In this document: piece by piece, positions 33,430 through 47,600 of the stretch
How the letters are laid out: each line of letters starts with the position of its first letter
Numbering within the stretch: the stretch's first letter is position 1
Origin: Litoditis marina
Lineage: Eukaryota > Nematoda > Chromadorea > Rhabditida > Rhabditidae
Direction: 5' to 3'
NCBI GenBank assembly: GCA_964036275.1
Contig: CAXIWQ010000335.1
Span: forward strand, 84,425-148,424
DNA length: 64,000 bases
Made by a program: the position numbers and the translations under genes
The notes under the pieces: generated by a model
What the model saw: only the letters and a program-made list of their open reading frames with translations
Told to the model about the DNA's origin: nothing
Databases searched by the model: none

Positions 33430-36400
33430 ATCAAGTCTGTTGCTCCCAGCTACAAAAACCTAATACGATTATCTATTCTGTGGCGCACAGCCACGAAATA
33501 CGAATTAACGCGGTTATCGACTCTTCGGCTTGCAGTTACAGAAAAAAAAAAGTTTATACGGCTATCAACTCTGTTGCTCCTGGCTACAAAAACCTAATAC
33601 GACTTTATATTCTGTGGTGCACAGCCACAAAAGACAAATTAACGCGGTTATTACCTCTTTGCCTTGCAGCTACGGAAAAAAGTTTATACGGCTATCAAGT
33701 CTGTTGCTCCCAGCTACAAAAACGTAATACGACTTCATATTCTGTGGCGCACAGCCACAAAAGACAAATTAACGCGGTTATTGACTCTTTGCCGTGCAGC
33801 TACAGAAAAAAGTTTATACGGCTATCAAGTATGTTGCTCCCAGCTACAAAAACCTAATACGACTATCTATTCTGTGGCGCACAGCCACAAAAGACAAATT
33901 AACGCGGTTATTGACTCTTTGCCGTGCAGCTACAGAAAAAAGTTTATACGGCTATCAAGTATGTTGCTCCCAGCTACAAAAACCTAATACGACTATCTAT
34001 TCTGTGGCGCACAGCCACAAAAGACAAATTAACGCGGTTATTGACTCTTTGCCGTGCAGCTACAGAAAAAAAATCATACGGCTATCAAATCTGTTTCTTC
34101 CAGCTACAAAAACCTAATACGACAATCAATTCTGTGGCGCACTGCCACGAAATACGAATTAACGCGGTTATCGACTCTTTGCCTTGTAGCTACAGAGAAC
34201 AGTTCATATGGCTATCAAATCTGTTGCTCCCAGCTACAAAAACCTAATACGACAATCTATTCTGTGGCGAACAGCCACAAAAGACGAATTAACGCGGTTA
34301 TTGACTCTTTGCCTTGTAGCTACAGAGAACAGTTCATACGGTTATCTAATCTGTTGCTCCCAGCTACAAAAACCTAATATGACAATCTATTCTGTGGCGC
34401 ACAGCCACAAGATACGAATACACGCGGTAATCGACTCGTTGGCTTGCAGTTACAGAGAAAAGTTCATACGGCTATCAAATCTGTTGCTCCCAGCTACAAA
34501 AACCTAATACGACTATCTATTCTGTGGCGCACAGCCACAAAATACGAATTAACGCGGTTATCGACTCTTTGCCTTGCAGCTACAGAGAAAAGTTCATACG
34601 GCTATCAAGTCTGTTGCTCCCAGCTACAAAAACCTAATACGACTATCTATTCTGTGGCGCACAGCCACAAAATACGAATTAACGCGGTTATCGACTCTTT
34701 GCCTTGCAGCTACAGAAAAAAGTTTATACGGCTATCAAGTCTGTTGCTCCCAGCTACAAAAACCTAATACGATTATCTATTCTGTGGCGCACAGCCACGA
34801 AATACGAATTAACGCGGTTATCGACTCTTCGGCTTGCAGTTACAGAAAAAAAAAAGTTTATACGGCTATCAACTCTGTTGCTCCTGGCTACAAAAACCTA
34901 ATACGACTTTATATTCTGTGGTGCACAGCCACAAAAGACAAATTAACGCGGTTATTACCTCTTTGCCTTGCAGCTACGGAAAAAAGTTTATACGGCTATC
35001 AAGTCTGTTGCTCCCAGCTACAAAAACGTAATACGACTTCATATTCTGTGGCGCACAGCCACAAAAGACAAATTAACGCGGTTATTGACTCTTTGCCGTG
35101 CAGCTACAGAAAAAAGTTTATACGGCTATCAAGTATGTTGCTCCCAGCTACAAAAACCTAATACGACTATCTATTCTGTGGCGCACAGCCACAAAAGACA
35201 AATTAACGCGGTTATTGACTCTTTGCCGTGCAGCTACAGAAAAAAGTTTATACGGCTATCAAGTATGTTGCTCCCAGCTACAAAAACCTAATACGACTAT
35301 CTATTCTGTGGCGCACAGCCACAAAAGACAAATTAACGCGGTTATTGACTCTTTGCCGTGCAGCTACAGAAAAAAATCATACGGCTATCAAATCTGTTTC
35401 TTCCAGCTACAAAAACCTAATACGACAATCAATTCTGTGGCGCACTGCCACGAAATACGAATTAACGCGGTTATCGACTCTTTGCCTTGTAGCTACAGAG
35501 AACAGTTCATATGGCTATCAAATCTGTTGCTCCCAGCTACAAAAACCTAATACGACAATCTATTCTGTGGCGAACAGCCACAAAAGACGAATTAACGCGG
35601 TTATTGACTCTTTGCCTTGTAGCTACAGAGAACAGTTCATACGGTTATCTAATCTGTTGCTCCCAGCTACAAAAACCTAATATGACAATCTATTCTGTGG
35701 CGCACAGCCACAAGATACGAATACACGCGGTAATCGACTCGTTGGCTTGCAGTTACAGAGAAAAGTTCATACGGCTATCAAATCTGTTGCTCCCAGCTAC
35801 AAAAACCTAATACGACTATCTATTCTGTGGCGCACAGCCACAAAATACGAATTAACGCGGTTATCGACTCTTTGCCTTGCAGCTACAGAGAAGAGTTCAT
35901 ACGGTTATCTAATCTGTTGCTCCCAGCTACAAAAACCTAATATGACAATCTATTCTGTGGCGCACAGCCACAAGATACGAATACACGCGGTAATCGACTC
36001 GTTGGCTTGCAGTTACAGAGAAAAGTTCATACGGCTATCAAGTCTGTTGCTCCCAGCTACAAAAACCTAATACGACTATCTATTCTGTGGCGCACAGCCA
36101 CAAAATACGAATTAACGCGGTTATCGACTCTTCGGCTTGCAGTTACAGAAAAAAAAAAGTTTATACGGCTATCAACTCTGTTGCTCCTGGCTACAAAAAC
36201 CTAATACGACTTTATATTCTGTGGTGCACAGCCACAAAAGACAAATTAACGCGGTTATTACCTCTTTGCCTTGCAGCTACGGAAAAAAGTTTATACGGCT
36301 ATCAAGTCTGTTGCTCCCAGCTACAAAAACGTAATACGACTTCATATTCTGTGGCGCACAGCCACAAAAGACAAATTAACGCGGTTATTGACTCTTTGCC

Positions 36401-37000
36401 GTGCAGCTACAGAAAAAAGTTTATACGGCTATCAAGTATGTTGCTCCCAGCTACAAAAACCTAATACGACTATCTATTCTGTGGCGCACAGCCACAAAAG
36501 ACAAATTAACGCGGTTATTGACTCTTTGCCGTGCAGCTACAAAAAAAAGTTTATACGGCTATCAAGTATGTTGCTCCCAGCTACAAAAACCTAATACGAC
36601 TATCTATTCTGTGGCGCACAGCCACAAAAGACAAATTAACGCGGTTATTGACTCTTTGCCGTGCAGCTACAGAAAAAAATCATACGGCTATCAAATCTGT
36701 TTCTTCCAGCTACAAAAACCTAATACGACAATCAATTCTGTGGCGCACTGCCACGAAATACGAATTAACGCGGTTATCGACTCTTTGCCTTGTAGCTACA
36801 GAGAACAGTTCATATGGCTATCAAATCTGTTGCTCCCAGCTACAAAAACCTAATACGACAATCTATTCTGTGGCGAACAGCCACAAAAGACGAATTAACG
36901 CGGTTATTGACTCTTTGCCTTGCAGCTACAGAAAAAAGTTCATACGGCTATCAAGTATGTTGCTCCCAGATACAAAAACCTGAGACGACTTTATATTCTG
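33430..37000 (+). repeat. 1303-bp higher-order repeat, about 2.7 copies
   Basis: Equivalent points fall at 33664, 34968 and 36271 and at 34208, 35511 and 36814 (1303-1304 bp apart). The unit is ten monomers plus three bases. It contains the TGTAGCTACAGAGAACAG plus TTCATATGGC monomer and the GAACAGCCAC loop variant. A sub-duplicated monomer distinguishes the first copy (34444 and 34574). Confidence 0.78.
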
Positions 37001-38638
37001 TGGCGCACAGCCACAGTTCATACGGCTATCAAATCTGTTTTTTCCAGCTACAAAAACCTAATACGACTATCTATTCTGTGGCGCACAGCCACAAAATACG
37101 AATTAACGCGGTTATCGACTCTTTGCCTTGCAGCTACAGAAAAAAGTTTATACGGCTATCAAGTCTGTTGCTCCCAGCTACAAAAACCTAATACGATTAT
37201 CTATTCTGTGGCGCACAGCCACGAAATACGAATTAACGCGGTTATCGACTCTTTGCCTTGTAGCTACAGAGAACAGTTCATATGGCTATCAAATCTGTTG
37301 CTCCCAGCTACAAAAACCTAATACGATTATCTATTCTGTGGCGCACTGCCACGAAATACGAATTAACGCGGTTATCGACTCTTTGCCTTGTAGCTACAGA
37401 GAACAGTTCATATGGCTATCAAATCTGTTGCTCCCAGCTACAAAAACCTAATACGACAATCTATTCTGTGGCGAACAGCCACAAAAGACGAATTAACGCG
37501 GTTATTGACTCTTTGCCTTGCAGCTACAGAAAAAAGTTCATACGGCTATCAAGTATGTTGCTCCCAGATACAAAAACCTGAGACGACTTTATATTCTGTG
37601 GCGCACAGCCACAGTTCATACGGCTATCAAATCTGTTTTTTCCAGCTACAAAAACCTAATACGATTATCTATTCTGTGGCGCACAGCCACGAAATACGAA
37701 TTAACGCGGTTATCGACTCTTCGGCTTGCAGTTACAGAAAAAAAATAATACGGCTATCAAGTCTGTTGCTCCCAACTACAAAAACCTAATACGACTTTAT
37801 GTTTCGTGGCGCACAGCCACAAAAGACAGATTAACGCGGTTATTGACTCTTTGTTTTGCAGCTACAGAAAAAAGTTTATACGGCTATCAAGTATGTTGCT
37901 CCCAGCTAGAAAAACCCCATACAACTATCTATTCTGTGGCACACAGCCACAAAATACGAATAAACGCGGTTATCGACTCTTTGCCTTGCAGCTACAGAAA
38001 AAAAAAGTTTATACGGCTATCAACTCTGTTGCTCCTGGCTACAAAAACCTAATACGACTTTATATTCTGTGGTGCACAGCCACAAAAGACAAATTAACGC
38101 GGTTATTACCTCTTTGCCTTGCAGCTACGGAAAAAAGTTTATACGGCTATCAAGTCTGTTGCTCCCAGCTACAAAAACGTAATACGACTTCATATTCTGT
38201 GGCGCACAGCCACAAAAGACAAATTAACGCGGTTATTGACTCTTTGCCGTGCAGCTACAGAAAAAAGTTTATACGGCTATCAAGTATGTTGCTCCCAGCT
38301 ACAAAAACCTAATACGACTATCTATTCTGTGGCGCACAGCCACAAAATACGAATCAACGCGGTTATCGACTGTTTGCTTTGCAGCTACAGAAAAAAGTTC
38401 ATACGGCTATCAAGTCTGTTGCTCCCAGCTACAAAAACCTGATACGACAATCTATTTTGTGGCGTACAGCCACAAAATACGAATTAACGCGGTTATCGAC
38501 TCTTTGCCTTGCAGCTACAGAGAACAGTTCATACGGTTATCTAATCTGTTGCTCCCAGCTACAAAAACCTAATATGACAATCTATTCTGTGGCGCACAGC
38601 CACAAGATACGAATACACGCGGTAATCGACTCGTTGGC

Positions 38639-41600
38639 TTGCAGTTACAGAGAAAAGTTCATACGGCTATCAAGTCTGTTGCTCCCAGCTACAAAAACCT
38701 AATACGACTATCTATTCTGTGGCGCACAGCCACAAAATACGAATTAACGCGGTTATCGACTCTTTGCCTTGCAGCTACAGAAAAAAGTTTATACGGCTAT
38801 CAAGTCTGTTGCTCCCAGCTACAAAAACCTAATACGATTATCTATTCTGTGGCGCACAGCCACGAAATACGAATTAACGCGGTTATCGACTCTTCGGCTT
38901 GCAGTTACAGAAAAAAAAAAGTTTATACGGCTATCAACTCTGTTGCTCCTGGCTACAAAAACCTAATACGACTTTATATTCTGTGGTGCACAGCCACAAA
39001 AGACAAATTAACGCGGTTATTACCTCTTTGCCTTGCAGCTACGGAAAAAAGTTTATACGGCTATCAAGTCTGTTGCTCCCAGCTACAAAAACGTAATACG
39101 ACTTCATATTCTGTGGCGCACAGCCACAAAAGACAAATTAACGCGGTTATTGACTCTTTGCCGTGCAGCTACAGAAAAAAGTTTATACGGCTATCAAGTA
39201 TGTTGCTCCCAGCTACAAAAACCTAATACGACTATCAATTCTGTGGCGCACAGCCACAAAATACGAATCAACGCGGTTATCGACTGTTTGCTTTGCAGCT
39301 ACAGAAAAAAGTTCCTACGGCTATCAAGTCTGTTGCTCCCAGCTACAAAAACCTGATACGACAATCTATTTTGTGGCGTACAGCCACAAAATACGAATTA
39401 ACGCGGTTATCGACTCTTTGCCTTGCAGCTACAGAGAACAGTTCATACGGTTATCTAATCTGTTGCTCCCAGCTACAAAAACCTAATATGACAATCTATT
39501 CTGTGGCGCACAGCCACAAGATACGAATACACGCGGTAATCGACTCGTTGGCTTGCAGTTACAGAGAAAAGTTCATACGGCTATCAAGTCTGTTGCTCCC
39601 AGCTACAAAAACCTAATACGACTATCTATTCTGTGGCGCACAGCCACAAAATACGAATTAACGCGGTTATCGACTCTTTGCCTTGCAGCTACAGAAAAAA
39701 GTTTATACGGCTATCAAGTCTGTTGCTCCCAGCTACAAAAACCTAATACGATTATCTATTCTGTGGCGCACAGCCACGAAATACGAATTAACGCGGTTAT
39801 CGACTCTTCGGCTTGCAGTTACAGGAAAAAAAATAATACGGCTATCAAGTCTGTTGCTCCCAACTACAAAAACCTAATACGACTTTATGTTTCGTGGCGC
39901 ACAGCCACAAAAGACAGATTAACGCGGTTATTGACTCTTTGTTTTGCAGCTACAGAAAAGAGTTTATACGGCTATCAAGTATGTTGCTCCCAGCTAGAAA
40001 AACCCCATACAACTATCTATTCTGTGGCACACAGCCACAAAATACGAATAAACGCGGTTATCGACTCTTTGCCTTGCAGCTACAGAAAAAAAAAGTTTAT
40101 ACGGCTATCAAGTCTGTTGCTCCCAGCTACAAAAACGTAATACGACTTCATATTCTGTGGCGCACAGCCACAAAAGACAAATTAACGCGGTTATTGACTC
40201 TTTGCCGTGCAGCTACAGAAAAAAGTTTATACGGCTATCAAGTATGTTGCTCCCAGCTACAAAAACCTAATACGACTATCTATTCTGTGGCGCACAGCCA
40301 CAAAATACGAATCAACGCGGTTATCGACTGTTTGCTTTGCAGCTACAGAAAAAAGTTCATACGGCTATCAAGTCTGTTGCTCCCAGCTACAAAAACCTGA
40401 TACGACAATCTATTTTGTGGCGTACAGCCACAAAATACGAATTAACGCGGTTATCGACTCTTTGCCTTGCAGCTACAGAGAACAGTTCATACGGTTATCT
40501 AATCTGTTGCTCCCAGCTACAAAAACCTAATATGACAATCTATTCTGTGGCGCACAGCCACAAGATACGAATACACGCGGTAATCGACTCGTTGGCTTGC
40601 AGTTACAGAGAAAAGTTCATACGGCTATCAAGTCTGTTGCTCCCAGCTACAAAAACCTAATACGACTATCTATTCTGTGGCGCACAGCCACAAAATACGA
40701 ATTAACGCGGTTATCGACTCTTTGCCTTGCAGCTACAGAAAAAAGTTTATACGGCTATCAAGTCTGTTGCTCCCAGCTACAAAAACCTAATACGATTATC
40801 TATTCTGTGGCGCACAGCCACGAAATACGAATTAACGCGGTTATCGACTCTTCGGCTTGCAGTTACAGAAAAAAAAAAGTTTATACGGCTATCAACTCTG
40901 TTGCTCCTGGCTACAAAAACCTAATACGACTTTATATTCTGTGGTGCACAGCCACAAAAGACAAATTAACGCGGTTATTACCTCTTTGCCTTGCAGCTAC
41001 GGAAAAAAGTTTATACGGCTATCAAGTCTGTTGCTCCCAGCTACAAAAACGTAATACGACTTCATATTCTGTGGCGCACAGCCACAAAAGACAAATTAAC
41101 GCGATTATTGACTCTTTGCCGTGCAGCTACAGAAAAAAGTTTATACGGCTATCAAGTATGTTGTTCCCAGCTACAAAAACCTAATACGACTATAAATTCT
41201 GTGGCGCACAGCCACAAAATACGAATCAACGCGGTTATCGACTGTTTGCTTTGCAGCTACAGAAAAAAGTTCCTACGGCTATCAAGTCTGTTGCTCCCAG
41301 CTACAAAAACCTGATACGACAATCTACTTTGTGGCGTACAGCCACAAAATACGAATTAACGCGGTTATCGACTCTTTGCCTTGCAGCTACAGAGAACAGT
41401 TCATACGGTTATCTAATCTGTTGCTCCCAGCTACAAAAACCTAATATGACAATCTATTCTGTGGCGCACAGCCACAAGATACGAATACACGCGGTAATCG
41501 ACTCGTTGGCTTGCAGTTACAGAGAAAAGTTCATACGGCTATCAAGTCTGTTGCTCCCAGCTACAAAAACCTAATACGACTATCTATTCTGTGGCGCACA

Positions 41601-44600
41601 GCCACAAAATACGAATTAACGCGGTTATCGACTCTTTGCCTTGCAGCTACAGAAAAAAGTTTATACGGCTATCAAGTCTGTTGCTCCCAGCTACAAAAAC
41701 CTAATACGATTATCTATTCTGTGGCGCACAGCCACGAAATACGAATTAACGCGGTTATCGACTCTTCGGCTTGCAGTTACAGAAAAAAAAAAGTTTATAC
41801 GGCTATCAACTCTGTTGCTCCTGGCTACAAAAACCTAATACGACTTTATATTCTGTGGTGCACAGCCACAAAAGACAAATTAACGCGGTTATCGACTCTT
41901 TGCCTTGCAGCTACAGAGAACAGTTCATACGGCTATCAAGTCTGTTGCTCCCAGCTACAAAAACCTGATACGACAATCTATTTTGTGGCGTACAGCCACA
42001 AAATACGAATTAACGCGGTTATCGACTCTTTGCCTTGCAGCTACAGAGAACAGTTCATACGGTTATCTAATCTGTTGCTCCCAGCTACAAAAACCTAATA
42101 TGACAATCTATTCTGTGGCGCACAGCCACAAGATACGAATACACGCGGTAATCGACTCGTTGGCTTGCAGTTACAGAGAAAAGTTCATACGGCTATCAAG
42201 TCTGTTGCTCCCAGCTACAAAAACCTAATACGACTATCTATTCTGTGGCGCACAGCCACAAAATACGAATTAACGCGGTTATCGACTCTTTGCCTTGCAG
42301 CTACAGAAAAAAGTTTATACGGCTATCAAGTCTGTTGCTCCCAGCTACAAAAACCTAATACGATTATCTATTCTGTGGCGCACAGCCACGAAATACGAAT
42401 TAACGCGGTTATCGACTCTTCGGCTTGCAGTTACAGGAAAAAAAATAATACGGCTATCAAGTCTGTTGCTCCCAACTACAAAAACCTAATACGACTTTAT
42501 GTTTCGTGGCGCACAGCCACAAAAGACAGATTAACGCGGTTATTGACTCTTTGTTTTGCAGCTACAGAAAAGAGTTTATACGGCTATCAAGTATGTTGCT
42601 CCCAGCTAGAAAAACCCCATACAACTATCTATTCTGTGGCACACAGCCACAAAATACGAATAAACGCGGTTATCGACTCTTTGCCTTGCAGCTACAGAAA
42701 AAAAAAGTTTATACGGCTATCAAGTCTGTTGCTCCCAGCTACAAAAACGTAATACGACTTCATATTCTGTGGCGCACAGCCACAAAAGACAAATTAACGC
42801 GGTTATTGACTCTTTGCCGTGCAGCTACAGAAAAAAGTTTATACGGCTATCAAGTATGTTGCTCCCAGCTACAAAAACCTAATACGACTATCTATTCTGT
42901 GGCGCACAGCCACAAAATACGAATCAACGCGGTTATCGACTGTTTGCTTTGCAGCTACAGAAAAAAGTTCATACGGCTATCAAGTCTGTTGCTCCCAGCT
43001 ACAAAAACCTGATACGACAATCTATTTTGTGGCGTACAGCCACAAAATACGAATTAACGCGGTTATCGACTCTTTGCCTTGCAGCTACAGAGAACAGTTC
43101 ATACGGTTATCTAATCTGTTGCTCCCAGCTACAAAAACCTAATATGACAATCTATTCTGTGGCGCACAGCCACAAGATACGAATACACGCGGTAATCGAC
43201 TCGTTGGCTTGCAGTTACAGAGAAAAGTTCATACGGCTATCAAGTCTGTTGCTCCCAGCTACAAAAACCTAATACGACTATCTATTCTGTGGCGCACAGC
43301 CACAAAATACGAATTAACGCGGTTATCGACTCTTTGCCTTGCAGCTACAGAAAAAAGTTTATACGGCTATCAAGTCTGTTGCTCCCAGCTACAAAAACCT
43401 AATACGATTATCTATTCTGTGGCGCACAGCCACGAAATACGAATTAACGCGGTTATCGACTCTTCGGCTTGCAGTTACAGAAAAAAAAAAGTTTATACGG
43501 CTATCAACTCTGTTGCTCCTGGCTACAAAAACCTAATACGACTTTATATTCTGTGGTGCACAGCCACAAAAGACAAATTAACGCGGTTATTACCTCTTTG
43601 CCTTGCAGCTACGGAAAAAAGTTTATACGGCTATCAAGTCTGTTGCTCCCAGCTACAAAAACGTAATACGACTTCATATTCTGTGGCGCACAGCCACAAA
43701 AGACAAATTAACGCGATTATTGACTCTTTGCCGTGCAGCTACAGAAAAAAGTTTATACGGCTATCAAGTATGTTGTTCCCAGCTACAAAAACCTAATACG
43801 ACTATAAATTCTGTGGCGCACAGCCACAAAATACGAATCAACGCGGTTATCGACTGTTTGCTTTGCAGCTACAGAAAAAAGTTCCTACGGCTATCAAGTC
43901 TGTTGCTCCCAGCTACAAAAACCTGATACGACAATCTACTTTGTGGCGTACAGCCACAAAATACGAATTAACGCGGTTATCGACTCTTTGCCTTGCAGCT
44001 ACAGAGAACAGTTCATACGGTTATCTAATCTGTTGCTCCCAGCTACAAAAACCTAATATGACAATCTATTCTGTGGCGCACAGCCACAAGATACGAATAC
44101 ACGCGGTAATCGACTCGTTGGCTTGCAGTTACAGAGAAAAGTTCATACGGCTATCAAGTCTGTTGCTCCCAGCTACAAAAACCTAATACGACTATCTATT
44201 CTGTGGCGCACAGCCACAAAATACGAATTAACGCGGTTATCGACTCTTTGCCTTGCAGCTACAGAAAAAAGTTTATACGGCTATCAAGTCTGTTGCTCCC
44301 AGCTACAAAAACCTAATACGATTATCTATTCTGTGGCGCACAGCCACGAAATACGAATTAACGCGGTTATCGACTCTTCGGCTTGCAGTTACAGAAAAAA
44401 AAAAGTTTATACGGCTATCAACTCTGTTGCTCCTGGCTACAAAAACCTAATACGACTTTATATTCTGTGGTGCACAGCCACAAAAGACAAATTAACGCGG
44501 TTATTACCTCTTTGCCTTGCAGCTACGGAAAAAAGTTTATACGGCTATCAAGTCTGTTGCTCCCAGCTACAAAAACGTAATACGACTTCATATTCTGTGG

Positions 44601-47600
44601 CGCACAGCCACAAAAGACAAATTAACGCGGTTATTGACTCTTTGCCGTGCAGCTACAGAAAAAAGTTTATACGGCTATCAAGTATGTTGCTCCCAGCTAC
44701 AAAAACCTAATACGACTATCAATTCTGTGGCGCACAGCCACAAAATACGAATCAACGCGGTTATCGACTGTTTGCTTTGCAGCTACAGAAAAAAGTTCCT
44801 ACGGCTATCAAGTCTGTTGCTCCCAGCTACAAAAACCTGATACGACAATCTATTTTGTGGCGTACAGCCACAAAATACGAATTAACGCGGTTATCGACTC
44901 TTTGCCTTGCAGCTACAGAGAACAGTTCATACGGTTATCTAATCTGTTGCTCCCAGCTACAAAAACCTAATATGACAATCTATTCTGTGGCGCACAGCCA
45001 CAAGATACGAATACACGCGGTAATCGACTCGTTGGCTTGCAGTTACAGAGAAAAGTTCATACGGCTATCAAGTCTGTTGCTCCCAGCTACAAAAACCTAA
45101 TACGACTATCTATTCTGTGGCGCACAGCCACAAAATACGAATTAACGCGGTTATCGACTCTTTGCCTTGCAGCTACAGAAAAAAATTTATACGGCTATCA
45201 AGTCTGTTGCTCCCAGCTACAAAAACCTAATACGATTAGCTATTCTGTGGCGCACAGCCACGAAATACGAATTAACGCGGTTATCGACTCTTCGGCTTGC
45301 AGTTACAGAAAAAAAAATAATACGGCTATCAAGTCTGTTGCTCCCAACTACAAAAACCTAATACGACTTTATGTTTCGTGGCGCACAGCCACAAAAGACA
45401 GATTAACGCGGTTATTGACTCTTTGTTTTGCAGCTACAGAAAAAAGTTTATACGGCTATCAAGTATGTTGCTCCCAGCTAGAAAAACCCCATACAACTAT
45501 CTATTCTGTGGCACACAGCCACAAAATACGAATAAACGCGGTTATCGACTCTTTGCCTTGCAGCTACAGAAAAAAAAAGTTTATACGGCTATCAACTCTG
45601 TTGCTCCTGGCTACAAAAACCTAATACGACTTTATATTCTGTGGTGCACAGCCACAAAAGACAAATTAACGCGGTTATTACCTATTTGCCTTGCAGCTAC
45701 GGAAAAAAGTTTATACGGCTATCAAGTCTGTTGCTCCCAGCTACAAAAACGTAATACGACTTCATATTCTGTGGCGCACAGCCACAAAAGACAAATTAAC
45801 GCGATTATTGACTCTTTGCCGTGCAGCTACAGAAAAAAGTTTATACGGCTATCAAGTATGTTGTTCCCAGCTACAAAAACCTAATACGACTATAAATTCT
45901 GTGGCGCACAGCCACAAAATACGAATCAACGCGGTTATCGACTGTTTGCTTTGCAGCTACAGAAAAAAGTTCCTACGGCTATCAAGTCTGTTGCTCCCAG
46001 CTACAAAAACCTGATACGACAATCTACTTTGTGGCGTACAGCCACAAAATACGAATTAACGCGGTTATCGACTCTTTGCCTTGCAGCTACAGAGAACAGT
46101 TCATACGGTTATCTAATCTGTTGCTCCCAGCTACAAAAACCTAATATGACAATCTATTCTGTGGCGCACAGCCACAAGATACGAATACACGCGGTAATCG
46201 ACTCGTTGGCTTGCAGTTACAGAGAAAAGTTCATACGGCTATCAAGTCTGTTGCTCCCAGCTACAAAAACCTAATACGACTATCTATTCTGTGGCGCACA
46301 GCCACAAAATACGAATTAACGCGGTTATCGACTCTTTGCCTTGCAGCTACAGAAAAAAGTTTATACGGCTATCAAGTCTGTTGCTCCCAGCTACAAAAAC
46401 CTAATACGATTATCTATTCTGTGGCGCACAGCCACGAAATACGAATTAACGCGGTTATCGACTCTTCGGCTTGCAGTTACAGAAAAAAAAAAGTTTATAC
46501 GGCTATCAACTCTGTTGCTCCTGGCTACAAAAACCTAATACGACTTTATATTCTGTGGTGCACAGCCACAAAAGACAAATTAACGCGGTTATTACCTCTT
46601 TGCCTTGCAGCTACGGAAAAAAGTTTATACGGCTATCAAGTCTGTTGCTCCCAGCTACAAAAACGTAATACGACTTCATATTCTGTGGCGCACAGCCACA
46701 AAAGACAAATTAACGCGGTTATTGACTCTTTGCCGTGCAGCTACAGAAAAAAGTTTATACGGCTATCAAGTATGTTGCTCCCAGCTACAAAAACCTAATA
46801 CGACTATCAATTCTGTGGCGCACAGCCACAAAATACGAATCAACGCGGTTATCGACTGTTTGCTTTGCAGCTACAGAAAAAAGTTCCTACGGCTATCAAG
46901 TCTGTTGCTCCCAGCTACAAAAACCTGATACGACAATCTATTTTGTGGCGTACAGCCACAAAATACGAATTAACGCGGTTATCGACTCTTTGCCTTGCAG
47001 CTACAGAGAACAGTTCATACGGTTATCTAATCTGTTGCTCCCAGCTACAAAAACCTAATATGACAATCTATTCTGTGGCGCACAGCCACAAGATACGAAT
47101 ACACGCGGTAATCGACTCGTTGGCTTGCAGTTACAGAGAAAAGTTCATACGGCTATCAAGTCTGTTGCTCCCAGCTACAAAAACCTAATACGACTATCTA
47201 TTCTGTGGCGCACAGCCACAAAATACGAATTAACGCGGTTATCGACTCTTTGCCTTGCAGCTACAGAAAAAAGTTTATACGGCTATCAAGTCTGTTGCTC
47301 CCAGCTACAAAAACCTAATACGATTAGCTATTCTGTGGCGCACAGCCACGAAATACGAATTAACGCGGTTATCGACTCTTCGGCTTGCAGTTACAGAAAA
47401 AAAAAAAATACGGCTATCAAGTCTGTTGCTCCCAACTACAAAAACCTAATACGACTTTATGTTTCGTGGCGCACAGCCACAAAAGACAGATTAACGCGGT
47501 TATTGACTCTTTGTTTTGCAGCTACAGAAAAAAGTTTATACGGCTATCAAGTATGTTGCTCCCAGCTAGAAAAACCCCATACAACTATCTATTCTGTGGC